Shown: positions 53,490 to 60,821, counted from the first letter of the stretch. The stretch: 64,000 nucleotides of DNA from Pseudomonadales bacterium (GCA_041395945.1 JAWKZN010000003.1:372001-436000); one strand, 5' to 3'. Notes: generated from the sequence alone by a model not told the origin. Translations and numbers: made by a program.

Positions 53490-53588
53490 GCCTAACAAGA
53501 CGATGAAGCGGACAGGCTTACCTGTCATTTCTTTTGCTTGCGCAAAAAAATCGCCAGGCAGCGCCTGCCGCTTATCGCGGCGTTAGGC
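53490..53588 (+). other. attC site 6 (type B)
   Basis: 99 bases, GCCTAAC to GTTAGGC, with CTTTTGC-TTGC-GCAAAA inside. Confidence 0.92.
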
Positions 53589-53624
53589 GTCACTAGAAAG
53601 GCGTGATCCAAGTGGACAGTTGGC

Positions 53625-54101
53625 GTGAATAGACTTAATCAGTGGCTAACGCTCCTCGCCAACTTTGGCGTACTGGTCGGAATTGGATTTCTGGCGATCG
53701 AGATCCGACAGAACACCGACATGATGAAAGCCCAGATCCGTGATTCGATGTCTGAAAAACAGATGCTTGGCTCTGAGTGGATGGGTACAAACGAATACGC
53801 GGCGGATATCTACGTGAGGGGAGTCGCAGGCTTGCTAGAACCAGGAACTAAAGAGTACGCATCCTTTTCGTTTCTCTTAGCTGGCATATGGAGAGAATGG
53901 GAGAATTCTCACTATCAATACGAAAGAGGACTCTACGAATCCAGTGAGTTTGAACCCCGGATAGGTCGATGGAGGTACAACATGCGCTCAGTTGCTGTTC
54001 GTGAACTATGGATACAAACGAAGGGGACCTATTCACCAGCGTTTAGAGAGCGATTGGACGAAATTGTAAGAATGATCGAAGAAGAGGAGACAGATACGTG
54101 A
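53625..54101 (+). CDS. Cassette 7: membrane-anchored protein, relative of cassette 17
   Basis: A 158-residue protein with one N-terminal helix (LLANFGVLVGIGFLAIE), followed at once by IRQNTDMM and a helical cytoplasmic domain rich in Trp, Arg and Glu. The same layout and an IRQN motif occur in cassette 17. This is a cassette family known to me from marine gammaproteobacterial genomes as hypothetical proteins. The start is GTG at 53625; the stop TGA is directly before the attC core. Confidence 0.72.
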   Translation: MNRLNQWLTLLANFGVLVGIGFLAIEIRQNTDMMKAQIRDSMSEKQMLGSEWMGTNEYAADIYVRGVAGLLEPGTKEYASFSFLLAGIWREWENSHYQYERGLYESSEFEPRIGRWRYNMRSVAVRELWIQTKGTYSPAFRERLDEIVRMIEEEETDT

Positions 54102-54102
54102 C

Positions 54103-54198
54103 GCCTAACAAGGCAATGAAGTGGACGCTTGACCGCGACCTCCTTTCGCTGCCGCTCCAGTCGGCCGCCCTCAAGCGCCGCTTATCGCGGCGTTAGGC
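54103..54198 (+). other. attC site 7 (type A)
   Basis: 96 bases, GCCTAAC to GTTAGGC. Confidence 0.93.
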
Positions 54199-54243
54199 GT
54201 CATCGCGAAGTCCCTAGAAAAACTCGCCCCTATCGGAGCAAAC

Positions 54244-54639
54244 TTGGCGCATTACATAGACGGATTCGTTTTACCCATTTCTCGCCGCAGCCTCGACGAA
54301 TATAGACGTCTTGTTGAGCCGACTGGGGAGATTTGGAGGGAACACGGCGCCCTTGATTACAGGGAATATGTCAGCGAGAGTTCGATGCTTGAGGGGACGC
54401 GCTCGTTCACCGAGTTATCAGGCGCAACCGGGGATGAGGTAGTGATTTTCGGATGGGTGGAGTTTGAATCTCGCGAAGCTCGTGATCGGATAAACGCAAA
54501 GGTCGCGGCTGATCCTAGAATGACGGAATTGATTGAATCATCTAGTTCAGGGTTTGATGCAAAACGGATGGCGTATGGTGGTTTCCGGGAATTTGTTTTG
54601 TCATCTGTCGACGCTCGACGAGGGTCAGGTGACGAGTGA
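54244..54639 (+). CDS. Cassette 8: DUF1428 (YbaA-like) protein
   Basis: A 131-residue protein matching the DUF1428 pattern along its length: YIDGFVLPISRRSLDEYRR at the start, IWREHGALDYREY, then VIFGWVEFESREARDRINAKV and a closing KRMAYGGF. It is a dimeric alpha-beta barrel family of unknown function, usually chromosomal. The start is probably TTG at 54244 because family proteins begin just before YxDGF. The TGA stop precedes the attC core by one base. Confidence 0.85.
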   Translation: MAHYIDGFVLPISRRSLDEYRRLVEPTGEIWREHGALDYREYVSESSMLEGTRSFTELSGATGDEVVIFGWVEFESREARDRINAKVAADPRMTELIESSSSGFDAKRMAYGGFREFVLSSVDARRGSGDE

Positions 54640-54640
54640 C

Positions 54641-54739
54641 GCCTAACAAATCGATGAAGCGGACCTCCCTAACTGTCACTTTCTTTGCATTCGCAAAGAA
54701 AGCGCCAGCGGCGGTCGGCCGCTTATCGTGGCGTTAGGC
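54641..54739 (+). other. attC site 8 (type B)
   Basis: 99 bases, GCCTAAC to GTTAGGC. Confidence 0.92.
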
Positions 54740-55164
54740 GTCAGCGCCGACAAATCTATTCGAAGGTGTCCTGCTCTCCGACCGTTGGTAGATGATCCTT
54801 TCCTAGCCGATATGTTCTCATGCTTTGCGGTCGCTCTAAGAAACTTCCTGGAGATAGCCGCAAGTTGCTGCTATTCCCGGCTAAGATTCTGCGAGATTCC
54901 CAGATCGGATAGATCTAGAGTTGTTGTTCTGGCTCCCCCGCCGATCTCGTTCCTAGATTCTGTCCAGCTACCTGATCGATGGAGTTCGCGTAGTTGAGTT
55001 CAGAATCGCTCTCAGGGGAGCTGGTAGGTTTCCTGGGTCCAGATCGGGAAGAGTGCAATCGTTCCTGGATAGGAAACCACCCTTGCTCATTTCGACTTGC
55101 TGGCGCTATGGTCGGGCTGCAAGGATATTGAGGATCGGGCCATCAATAGATCTGAGAGGCTGCC
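54740..55164 (+). other. Cassette 9: no convincing gene
   Basis: A 425-base cassette body without a credible reading frame. A 89-codon frame (54728-54997) begins inside the attC core and has Ser/Arg-rich, unstructured content. A second stretch in another frame around 55000-55130 reads more protein-like (ELVGFLGPDREECNRSWIG) but lacks a start. It may be a decayed gene with frameshifts or a non-coding cassette. Confidence 0.55.
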
Positions 55165-55263
55165 GCCTAACAAGCTGATGAAGCGGACAGGCTTACCCGT
55201 CATTTCTTTTGCTTGCGCAAAAGAATCGCCGGGCGGCGCCCGCCGCTTATCAGGGCGTTAGAC
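55165..55263 (+). other. attC site 9 (type B)
   Basis: 99 bases, GCCTAAC to GTTAGAC. Confidence 0.92.
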
Positions 55264-55274
55264 GTCAGAAGAAA

Positions 55275-55523
55275 ATGAGCCCAACCATTTTTCGAGAACG
55301 CGGCTACCGATTCTTCTTCTTTTCATTGGAAGAATCGAGAATGCACGTTCATATTCGGTCCCAGGATGGCGAAGCGAAGTATTGGCTTGAACCAGATATA
55401 GAATTGGCGAAGAATCACCGTCTGTCCAAGATACAGCTTCGTCAGATCGAAGCGATAGTCGAGGCCCATAAAGATGAGCTTGTCGCAGCCTGGCAAAAGT
55501 ACTTCAGAGATAGCGGTCACTGA
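55275..55523 (+). CDS. Cassette 10a: DUF4160 protein
   Basis: An 82-residue protein with the DUF4160 core: SPTIFRERGYRFFFFSLEE, then HVHIRSQDGEAKYWLEPDIELA and a C-terminal helical segment ending EAHKDELVAAWQKYF. DUF4160 and DUF2442 genes are regularly adjacent and are suspected to act as a toxin-antitoxin-like pair, though the mechanism is not established. ATG at 55275. It overlaps the DUF2442 gene by 50 bases. Confidence 0.88.
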   Translation: MSPTIFRERGYRFFFFSLEESRMHVHIRSQDGEAKYWLEPDIELAKNHRLSKIQLRQIEAIVEAHKDELVAAWQKYFRDSGH

Positions 55524-55743
55524 CATATCCCCCGATGGGCTATGGGTTCTGATTGCAGATGAAGAGCACTTTCTCCCGTTTACCAAGTTTCCCTGGTTCA
55601 AGAAAGGCACCGTCGAGCAAATACTCAATGTCATCACTGAGCGACCAGGTGCATATCACTGGCCTGACCTTGATGTAGATCTCGGGATTGATTCGATTCG
55701 AAACCCTGAGAAGTATCCCAACGTCGCAAAGACCGACGTCTAA
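55474..55743 (+). CDS. Cassette 10b: DUF2442 protein
   Basis: An 89-residue protein matching DUF2442: ISPDGLWVLIADEEHFLPFTKFPWFKKGTVEQI followed by HWPDLDVDLGIDSIRNPEKYP. The start ATG 55474 overlaps the DUF4160 gene, and the TAA stop is the TAA of the attC core, so the last residues TDV come from recombination-site sequence. With its partner it makes a two-gene cassette. Confidence 0.9.
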   Translation: MSLSQPGKSTSEIAVTDISPDGLWVLIADEEHFLPFTKFPWFKKGTVEQILNVITERPGAYHWPDLDVDLGIDSIRNPEKYPNVAKTDV

Positions 55744-55833
55744 CCAGGCAATGAAGCGGACGCTTGACCGCGACCTCCTTTCGCTACCGCTCCAGTCGGC
55801 CGCCCTCAAGCGCCGCTTATTGCGGCGTTAGAC
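55738..55833 (+). other. attC site 10 (type A)
   Basis: 96 bases, GTCTAAC to GTTAGAC; supplies the stop codon of the DUF2442 gene. Confidence 0.93.
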
Positions 55834-55836
55834 GTC

Positions 55837-56205
55837 ATGGATACCCGCAAGCGATTGCTAGTGTCTGCCACGACAGCGTTGTTTCTGGTTGGAGTAGTTT
55901 TCGCCACGATCGTGATTAGGCCTTCAGCAAGCGAATTCTATATTTTCGAAACAAGGTATATGCGGAGTACATGGCCGGGTGATCGGGATCGCTATGTGAT
56001 CTGGCCCGGGCCCATCGATTGTTACGATTTCGAGTTTAGTCTAACAACCATCAAGTGCATTGGTCCCGATCGACCAGTTCTGGAGTGGACATTCGATGGG
56101 CAAATCACCAGAGAAATCCATGAGCAGTGGCACTGGTTTCCGGGAGTCGAGATGCTGTCATACTCAATACTTGGTGATACGGTGAGGTATGGACCTGGAG
56201 CGTAA
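55837..56205 (+). CDS. Cassette 11: small single-helix membrane protein
   Basis: A 122-residue protein with one N-terminal helix (LLVSATTALFLVGVVFATIVI) and an extracytoplasmic domain rich in aromatic residues with a Cys pair (DCYDFEF and IKCIGPD). ATG at 55837 is 3 bases after the attC core. No family is recognised. Confidence 0.68.
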   Translation: MDTRKRLLVSATTALFLVGVVFATIVIRPSASEFYIFETRYMRSTWPGDRDRYVIWPGPIDCYDFEFSLTTIKCIGPDRPVLEWTFDGQITREIHEQWHWFPGVEMLSYSILGDTVRYGPGA

Positions 56206-56232
56206 GTACCCATTCGATGTGCAACGACTGAC

Positions 56233-56328
56233 GTCTAACCAGGAGCTGAAGCGAACGCTTGACTGCAACCTCCTTTCGCTGCCGCTCCAGTCGGCTGCCG
56301 TCAAGCGTCGCTTAGCTCGGCGTTAGGC
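56233..56328 (+). other. attC site 11 (type A)
   Basis: 96 bases, GTCTAAC to GTTAGGC. Confidence 0.93.
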
Positions 56329-56334
56329 GTCAAC

Positions 56335-56775
56335 ATGGAAACTCGCCAATTATTAGAGATTTCGAAAGAAGTTCTTTCCTTGGCCGAAATTGCGAAGGCT
56401 GAAGGTCACAATAACATCCAAACCCTGGTGGCTGAGTTCAGATCCGGAAAAAATCGATTCCTCAAAGAAGGTGAGGTGCTGCTCGGTGCGTTTGTAGATG
56501 ACGAACTAGTGGGAATTGGTGGACTAAACGTTGATCCGTACGAAACTGAGGACATCGTAGCTCGTGTTCGACGACTATACGTTTTACCGGATTTTAGAAG
56601 GAGAGGAATAGCAACACGCCTTATGAGACAGATCGAGCGAAAGGCGGCCCAGCATTTTCGAAGAATTCAGCTCTATACAAATTCTGGTTCTGCGAGCCAG
56701 TTCTATTCTCGGCTTGGCTATTCAAAGGTGAGTGACAGACGCAAGGTGTCCCATGAAAAGCGACTTGACGCCTAA
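56335..56775 (+). CDS. Cassette 12: GNAT acetyltransferase
   Basis: A 146-residue GNAT protein. It has VRRLYVLPDFRRRGIATRLM around residue 80, the canonical acetyl-CoA loop, then a YTNSGSASQFYSRLGY segment. The stop TAA is that of the attC core GCCTAAC, so the last residue pair Asp-Ala is coded by recombination-site sequence. It is the fourth intact GNAT gene of the array. Confidence 0.88.
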   Translation: METRQLLEISKEVLSLAEIAKAEGHNNIQTLVAEFRSGKNRFLKEGEVLLGAFVDDELVGIGGLNVDPYETEDIVARVRRLYVLPDFRRRGIATRLMRQIERKAAQHFRRIQLYTNSGSASQFYSRLGYSKVSDRRKVSHEKRLDA

Positions 56776-56865
56776 CCAGGAGATGAATCGGACGCTTGAC
56801 CGCGACCTCCTTTCGCTGCCGCTCCAGTCGGCTGCCGTCAAGCGTCGCTTAGCTCGGCGTTAGAC
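56770..56865 (+). other. attC site 12 (type A)
   Basis: 96 bases, GCCTAAC to GTTAGAC. Left half resembles one type A subtype (GACCGCGACC), right half the other (GGCTGCCGTCAAG), as if hybrid. Confidence 0.92.
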
Positions 56866-56878
56866 GTCAGAGTCACTC

Positions 56879-57157
56879 ATGACTGAATTTGAATGGGACC
56901 CAGCCAAGGAGATGCAGAACATCCGGAAGCACGATGTCTCATTCCATGAGGCGCAATCCGCTTTTGCTGATTCCCTGTCTATGACGATACCTGACCCTGA
57001 CAACTCTGATGGAGAGCGACGATTCGTCCTGCTGGGTATGACCTCCGAGGGTCGACTGGTCGTAGTTCCTTACACAGAGCGCGGTGATAGAATCCGAATC
57101 ATCAGCGCAAGGCTCGCAACCAGGCGAGAGATTCTTCAATACGAATCAAAGACATAG
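56879..57157 (+). CDS. brnT: Cassette 13a: BrnT-family toxin
   Basis: A 92-residue BrnT-like ribonuclease toxin. The family pattern is complete: FEWDPAKEMQNIRKHDVSFHEAQSAF, then ERRFVLLGMTSEGRLVVVPYTERGDRIRIISARLATRRE and a Tyr-Glu end. BrnT is a RelE-like RNase usually neutralised by a DNA-binding BrnA. Here the second gene of the cassette is a 56-residue protein that does not look like a ribbon-helix-helix BrnA. Confidence 0.92.
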   Translation: MTEFEWDPAKEMQNIRKHDVSFHEAQSAFADSLSMTIPDPDNSDGERRFVLLGMTSEGRLVVVPYTERGDRIRIISARLATRREILQYESKT

Positions 57158-57159
57158 CT

Positions 57160-57330
57160 ATGAGAGACGAATACGATTTCAGTAAAGGCGTTCGAGGTAA
57201 GTATGCCAAGAAGTACCGTGAAGGCACGAACGTAGTATTGCTAGATCCTGAACTCCGAAAATCCTTTCCGGATGACAAGGCCGTGAATGACGCTCTCAGG
57301 GAATTCCTTAAGCAGAAGAAGCAGGCATAG
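57160..57330 (+). CDS. Cassette 13b: small putative antitoxin
   Basis: A 56-residue protein starting 2 bases after the BrnT stop. It begins MRDEYDFSKGVRGKYAKKY, which matches the DEYDFSK-G/A-RG N-terminus seen in some BrnA antitoxins. Instead of the RHH region it continues with TNVVLLDPELRKSFPDDKAVNDALREFL. By position it is the likely antitoxin. The short form is known beside BrnT-like toxins as an uncharacterised protein. Confidence 0.8.
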   Translation: MRDEYDFSKGVRGKYAKKYREGTNVVLLDPELRKSFPDDKAVNDALREFLKQKKQA

Positions 57331-57342
57331 GTTCGAACTGAC

Positions 57343-57438
57343 GTCTAACCAGGAGCTGAAGCGAACGCTTGACTGCAACCTCCTTTCGCTGCCGCTCCAG
57401 TCGGCTGCCGTCAAGCGTCGCTTAGCTCGGCGTTAGAC
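57343..57438 (+). other. attC site 13 (type A)
   Basis: 96 bases, GTCTAAC to GTTAGAC. Confidence 0.93.
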
Positions 57439-57451
57439 GTCAAGGTAGGCC

Positions 57452-57934
57452 ATGGTCAGCGACACAAAACAGATAGAAACAGCGCTTTCAGTAGCCGTGC
57501 TGCGGCTGCTGAAGTGGTTCAACCATCTGGAGTTAAACCTTGGGCTCTCGCTTTCGTTCCTAATCAATGAGGCCGCACCGAAAGAGTCGTATGGCGCGAT
57601 ATCGAACATGTCCCTGGAAAAGAAGCTCGATAAATTCATCAAACTTGTGGAGGCTGATGAACGGCTGAACACGGAACGTGTGGATCTGCAGGAGTGGGTC
57701 GATCGCACGAACCGTGCACGCTTCGTTAGGAATTCATTCGTTCATGGCTCTTGGGAGATACTACCTTTGCGCAATAACGAACCCATCAGCCTAAGACTCC
57801 CTCCGTGGATTTCTGAAGATAAGAGCGAATACAGTAGGCGAGGATTAACAATTCAAAATGTCGAGCAAGCCGCCGATGAAATGGGGCAAGTCTTTGGCCA
57901 GTTCATGCATATCAGAAAGCTGCTTGGAGTGTGA
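57452..57934 (+). CDS. Cassette 14: HEPN-like protein
   Basis: A 160-residue, mostly helical protein. It contains RNSFVHG at residues 93-99, an Arg-x4-His motif in the last helix of a helical bundle, which is the RNase signature of HEPN domains. The preceding RTNRARFV is typical of HEPN proteins of the RNxxxH group. No nucleotidyltransferase antitoxin gene accompanies it in the cassette. An RNase or toxin role is inferred from the motif only. ATG at 57452 lies 13 bases after the core. Confidence 0.65.
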   Translation: MVSDTKQIETALSVAVLRLLKWFNHLELNLGLSLSFLINEAAPKESYGAISNMSLEKKLDKFIKLVEADERLNTERVDLQEWVDRTNRARFVRNSFVHGSWEILPLRNNEPISLRLPPWISEDKSEYSRRGLTIQNVEQAADEMGQVFGQFMHIRKLLGV

Positions 57935-58005
57935 AACTGAAGTGCAGATCTGGACCCCAATAGGAATGTGCCGCTTACGTTCGCGTCGGAGGTACAACAG
58001 TTGAC

Positions 58006-58101
58006 GTCTAACCAAAAGATGAAGCGAACGCTTGACTGCGACCTCCTTTCGCTGCCGCTCCAGTCGGCCGCCGTCAAGCGTCGCTTATCTAGGCGTTAGA
58101 C
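58006..58101 (+). other. attC site 14 (type A)
   Basis: 96 bases, GTCTAAC to GTTAGAC. Confidence 0.93.
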
Positions 58102-58105
58102 GTCA

Positions 58106-58651
58106 GTGGTGAATCACCGAATACACGTTTTTGGTGCCTCGGGATCGGGCACAACATCTCTAGGTAGTGAACTCGCGCGCCGAATAGATGGCCTTCACCT
58201 CGACACTGATTCTTACTACTGGATGGATACTGATCCGCCCTTCGTTGAGAAAAGAAAATCTATCGAGCGAGTCGAAATGATTGAGCAAGACGTGTGCGGC
58301 GTTGAGCGCTGGGTACTTTCGGGATCTCTCTGCAGTTGGGGTGATCCTCTATTGGACCGGTTTACGCTTGCGATCTTTCTGTTCATCGATCCCAGCATTC
58401 GAATGGAACGGCTTCGCCTAAGGGAAATCGAGCGGTACGGCGCCCGAATCGAGCCCGGAGGAGACATGTACCATCAACACCTAGAATTTATGGAATGGGC
58501 CCTCAGCTACGATACCGCTGCAGCCCCGATTCGCAGCATGGATCTGCATACAAACTGGATAAAACGCCTTCATTGCCCGGTCGTAAAGCTGAATTCAGTG
58601 AAACCGATAGAGGAATTGTGTGGTGAGATTCTTGATCCAGCTGACGCCTAA
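58106..58651 (+). CDS. Cassette 15: P-loop kinase-like protein
   Basis: A 181-residue P-loop protein of the adenylate-kinase-like group. It has Walker A GASGSGTTS at residues 10-18, the segment LHLDTDSYYWMDTDPPF that resembles the substrate lid entry, and a lid-like RLRLREIERYGARI. The substrate is unknown; such proteins are often annotated as AAA or shikimate-kinase-like. The start is GTG at 58106. The stop is provided by the attC core. A truncated relative by type is cassette 22. Confidence 0.8.
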   Translation: MVNHRIHVFGASGSGTTSLGSELARRIDGLHLDTDSYYWMDTDPPFVEKRKSIERVEMIEQDVCGVERWVLSGSLCSWGDPLLDRFTLAIFLFIDPSIRMERLRLREIERYGARIEPGGDMYHQHLEFMEWALSYDTAAAPIRSMDLHTNWIKRLHCPVVKLNSVKPIEELCGEILDPADA

Positions 58652-58741
58652 CCAGGAGCTGAAGCGAACGCTTGACTGCAACCTCCTTTCGCTGCCGCTC
58701 CAGTCGGCTGCCGTCAAGCGTCGCTTAGCTCGGCGTTAGAC
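58646..58741 (+). other. attC site 15 (type A)
   Basis: 96 bases, GCCTAAC to GTTAGAC; supplies the stop of cassette 15. Its cassette starts with TTAGAC, the second end mismatch. Confidence 0.92.
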
Positions 58742-58838
58742 GTCATGGAATCTACTTTCAATAATGTTTGCTTTTTTGCCCTAAACGTTTGTTCTTGCGC
58801 CACTGGTTTAATTCAGCGGCTGACCATGCTTTGATCGA

Positions 58839-59279
58839 ATGATGTACAAGGTCTTGTGTGTTTGTGTTGGCAATATTAGCCGTAGCCCGATGATGCAGGC
58901 AGTGCTTCAGCAGCGACTTGGCGCTGCGTTCGTTGTCGAAAGTGCCGGTTTGACTAAGGAGTTAGCAGGTCGCCCAGCCAATTTTCGCTCAGTTGCGTGT
59001 ATGAAGGAGCGCGGGGTCGATTTGAGTGGTCATATCAGTCGCTGGATCGGAGGCCTTGATGATCTCGATCAATACCGGTGGATAGTTTGTGTGGGCGTTG
59101 ATGAGGCCGACAAGGTACGTGCCGTCCTGAACGGAGGCAGTGCGAGCGTGATTGTTGCGAATGAAAGAAATGGCGGCATTCCTGACCCCTATGAACTTGG
59201 GATGGTTGGCTATCGAAACTGCCTGGCTCTGCTGGACGAGGTGATGCCGCAGGTTGCACAACGCATCAGAGAAGCCTAG
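58839..59279 (+). CDS. Cassette 16: low-molecular-weight protein-tyrosine-phosphatase family protein
   Basis: A 146-residue protein with the phosphatase P-loop CVGNISRS (C9 to R15, CX5R) at the N-terminus and the catalytic aspartate in PDPYELG near residue 118. It fits LMW phosphatases or arsenate-reductase-like members; the DPY motif favours phosphatase. A leader of about 95 bases separates the attC core from the ATG, unusually long for this array, and might hold its own promoter. Confidence 0.85.
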   Translation: MMYKVLCVCVGNISRSPMMQAVLQQRLGAAFVVESAGLTKELAGRPANFRSVACMKERGVDLSGHISRWIGGLDDLDQYRWIVCVGVDEADKVRAVLNGGSASVIVANERNGGIPDPYELGMVGYRNCLALLDEVMPQVAQRIREA

Positions 59280-59338
59280 TCAACGTTCCTAAACGACCGG
59301 AGTTGGCCGATCACGGACAGATGGAGATTGAGAATGAC

Positions 59339-59434
59339 GTCTAACCAGGAGCTGAAGCGAACGCTTGACTGCAACCTCCTTTCGCTGCCGCTCCAGTCGG
59401 CTGCCGTCAAGCGTCGCTTAGCTCGGCGTTAGGC
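59339..59434 (+). other. attC site 16 (type A)
   Basis: 96 bases, GTCTAAC to GTTAGGC. Confidence 0.93.
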
Positions 59435-59451
59435 GTCGCTAGGATTTCAAC

Positions 59452-59934
59452 GTGAATTGGGATGCCATAGGAGCAGTAGGGGAAATTGTCGGTGCCATTG
59501 CTGTCCTTCTAACCCTAGGGTACTTGGCACTTCAGATCCGTCAGAACAATAAAAGTATTCGCTCCAGCATTTATACTTCATGGGTAGATATAGGTTCTTT
59601 GGTTCACACCCTACGGGCGGAGTATCCGGAGGTATTTGAGAAAGCGATTTCACCCGGGAGAGAGCCCGAGCTATTAACCAAGCAGGAAGCACAGATTGCT
59701 GAGTCGATTTGCGCACACATGTTCAATCTTTTCGAGGCGCACTATCTTCACTACGTAAACGGTACGATAGATGAGCATGTGTTTGATTCAAAAAGAAGGA
59801 ACATGCGTTGGCGTATGGAATCGCCTTTCGTTCGCCAGACATGGTTCAAAATAGCTGAACATGTATACGATCATCGTTTCATCGATTTCGTCAATCGTGA
59901 AGTTTTAGGCAGTGAAGATTCAGAATCTGGATAG
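59452..59934 (+). CDS. Cassette 17: membrane-anchored protein, relative of cassette 7
   Basis: A 160-residue protein with one N-terminal helix (VGEIVGAIAVLLTLGYLALQ), the IRQNN motif directly after it, then a helical cytoplasmic domain with NMRWRMESPFVRQTWF that parallels the YNMRSVAVRELWIQ segment of cassette 7. The two share family and length but little identity, so they entered the array independently rather than by recent duplication. The start is GTG at 59452. Confidence 0.73.
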   Translation: MNWDAIGAVGEIVGAIAVLLTLGYLALQIRQNNKSIRSSIYTSWVDIGSLVHTLRAEYPEVFEKAISPGREPELLTKQEAQIAESICAHMFNLFEAHYLHYVNGTIDEHVFDSKRRNMRWRMESPFVRQTWFKIAEHVYDHRFIDFVNREVLGSEDSESG

Positions 59935-59968
59935 CTGTCCAGTTTGTGGAGAGAAAGATGAGTGCAAC

Positions 59969-60067
59969 GCCTAACCAGGCGATGAAGCGGACCTCCCTAC
60001 CCGTCACTTCTTTTGCTTACGCAAAAGAATCGCCGGCCACGGTCGGCCGCTTATCGCGGCGTTAGGC
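59969..60067 (+). other. attC site 17 (type B)
   Basis: 99 bases, GCCTAAC to GTTAGGC. Confidence 0.92.
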
Positions 60068-60098
60068 GCCGCTATGAATTTGATCATCCGGACAGCAG

Positions 60099-60722
60099 AT
60101 GCATAGCGTGATTGACGTCAATAGCCGCGCTTACCGAGATGGTGAACTGGCGCATGCGAACGAGATTGAACAATCTAGCAACCCTTACAGAAATTCGGAC
60201 GAGCGCCTAGCCAAGGAGTGGGATGCTGGTTGGTTGGTACACGCTAGAGCACACCAGAATCTCCACGGCTACGGCAGTAAAACCGATGCTCTAACTAATG
60301 TGTCGTGGCGGGCGGACACCGATAGTCGTGCCTATAGGGACGGCCAGCTGGCGCATGCCAATGAACTGGACCGTTCTGAAAATCCCTTCCGAGATTCCGA
60401 TGAGGAGATGTCGAGACAATGGAATGCTGGGTGGGATGCCCATAGAAAAGTACGAGAGCAGCGGAACCGCGCGATTGGACAAGAATCACTAGATACGAAT
60501 CCTCTGTGGCATGCGGTTCTGTTTGTAGGGCTCGTAGCGATTTTCTTTCCGTGGTCGCTGCTTCTGCTACTGCTTGTATTTGGTTGGGATGGTACCGTTC
60601 AGCTCCTTCGTCAGTTTGTTGTAATGACGCTTGGGATAGCCTTATGGGTATTCTGGATTTTGCTTGCCATTGTTGTATCTATTGTTGTACTCAGTGCAGT
60701 TATTGCTCTCGGTGGCGCCTAA
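60099..60722 (+). CDS. Cassette 18: membrane protein with two ribosome-modulation-factor-like repeats
   Basis: A 207-residue protein. Residues 11-45 and 78-112 are two copies of one repeat: AYRDG-x-LAHANE, then NP(Y/F), then W-x-AGW. This spacing follows the ribosome modulation factor pattern (AYxxG...A...G...NPY...W..GW). A C-terminal hairpin of two long hydrophobic helices (about 136-165 and 172-205) anchors it in the membrane. Ribosome contact is an inference from the repeat. The stop lies in the attC core. The start is ATG at 60099. Confidence 0.7.
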   Translation: MHSVIDVNSRAYRDGELAHANEIEQSSNPYRNSDERLAKEWDAGWLVHARAHQNLHGYGSKTDALTNVSWRADTDSRAYRDGQLAHANELDRSENPFRDSDEEMSRQWNAGWDAHRKVREQRNRAIGQESLDTNPLWHAVLFVGLVAIFFPWSLLLLLLVFGWDGTVQLLRQFVVMTLGIALWVFWILLAIVVSIVVLSAVIALGGA

Positions 60723-60816
60723 CAATGGAGATGCAGCGTACGCCAAAAAGCGTCACGCCTTTTGCTTTCGCAAAAGGCCCGCCGCTTCTCGTCGCCGCTG
60801 ATCTCCGGCGTTAGGC
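60717..60816 (+). other. attC site 18 (type C)
   Basis: 100 bases, GCCTAAC to GTTAGGC. A third attC type with CCTTTTGC-TTTC-GCAAAAGG inside; shared with site 21. Confidence 0.92.
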
Positions 60817-60821
60817 GACAG

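Noticed and set aside
54728..54997. 89-codon frame in cassette 9
   Set aside because: It starts inside the attC core, has no ribosome site or homology-like pattern and is Ser/Arg-rich with no stable fold signature; not reported as a gene.
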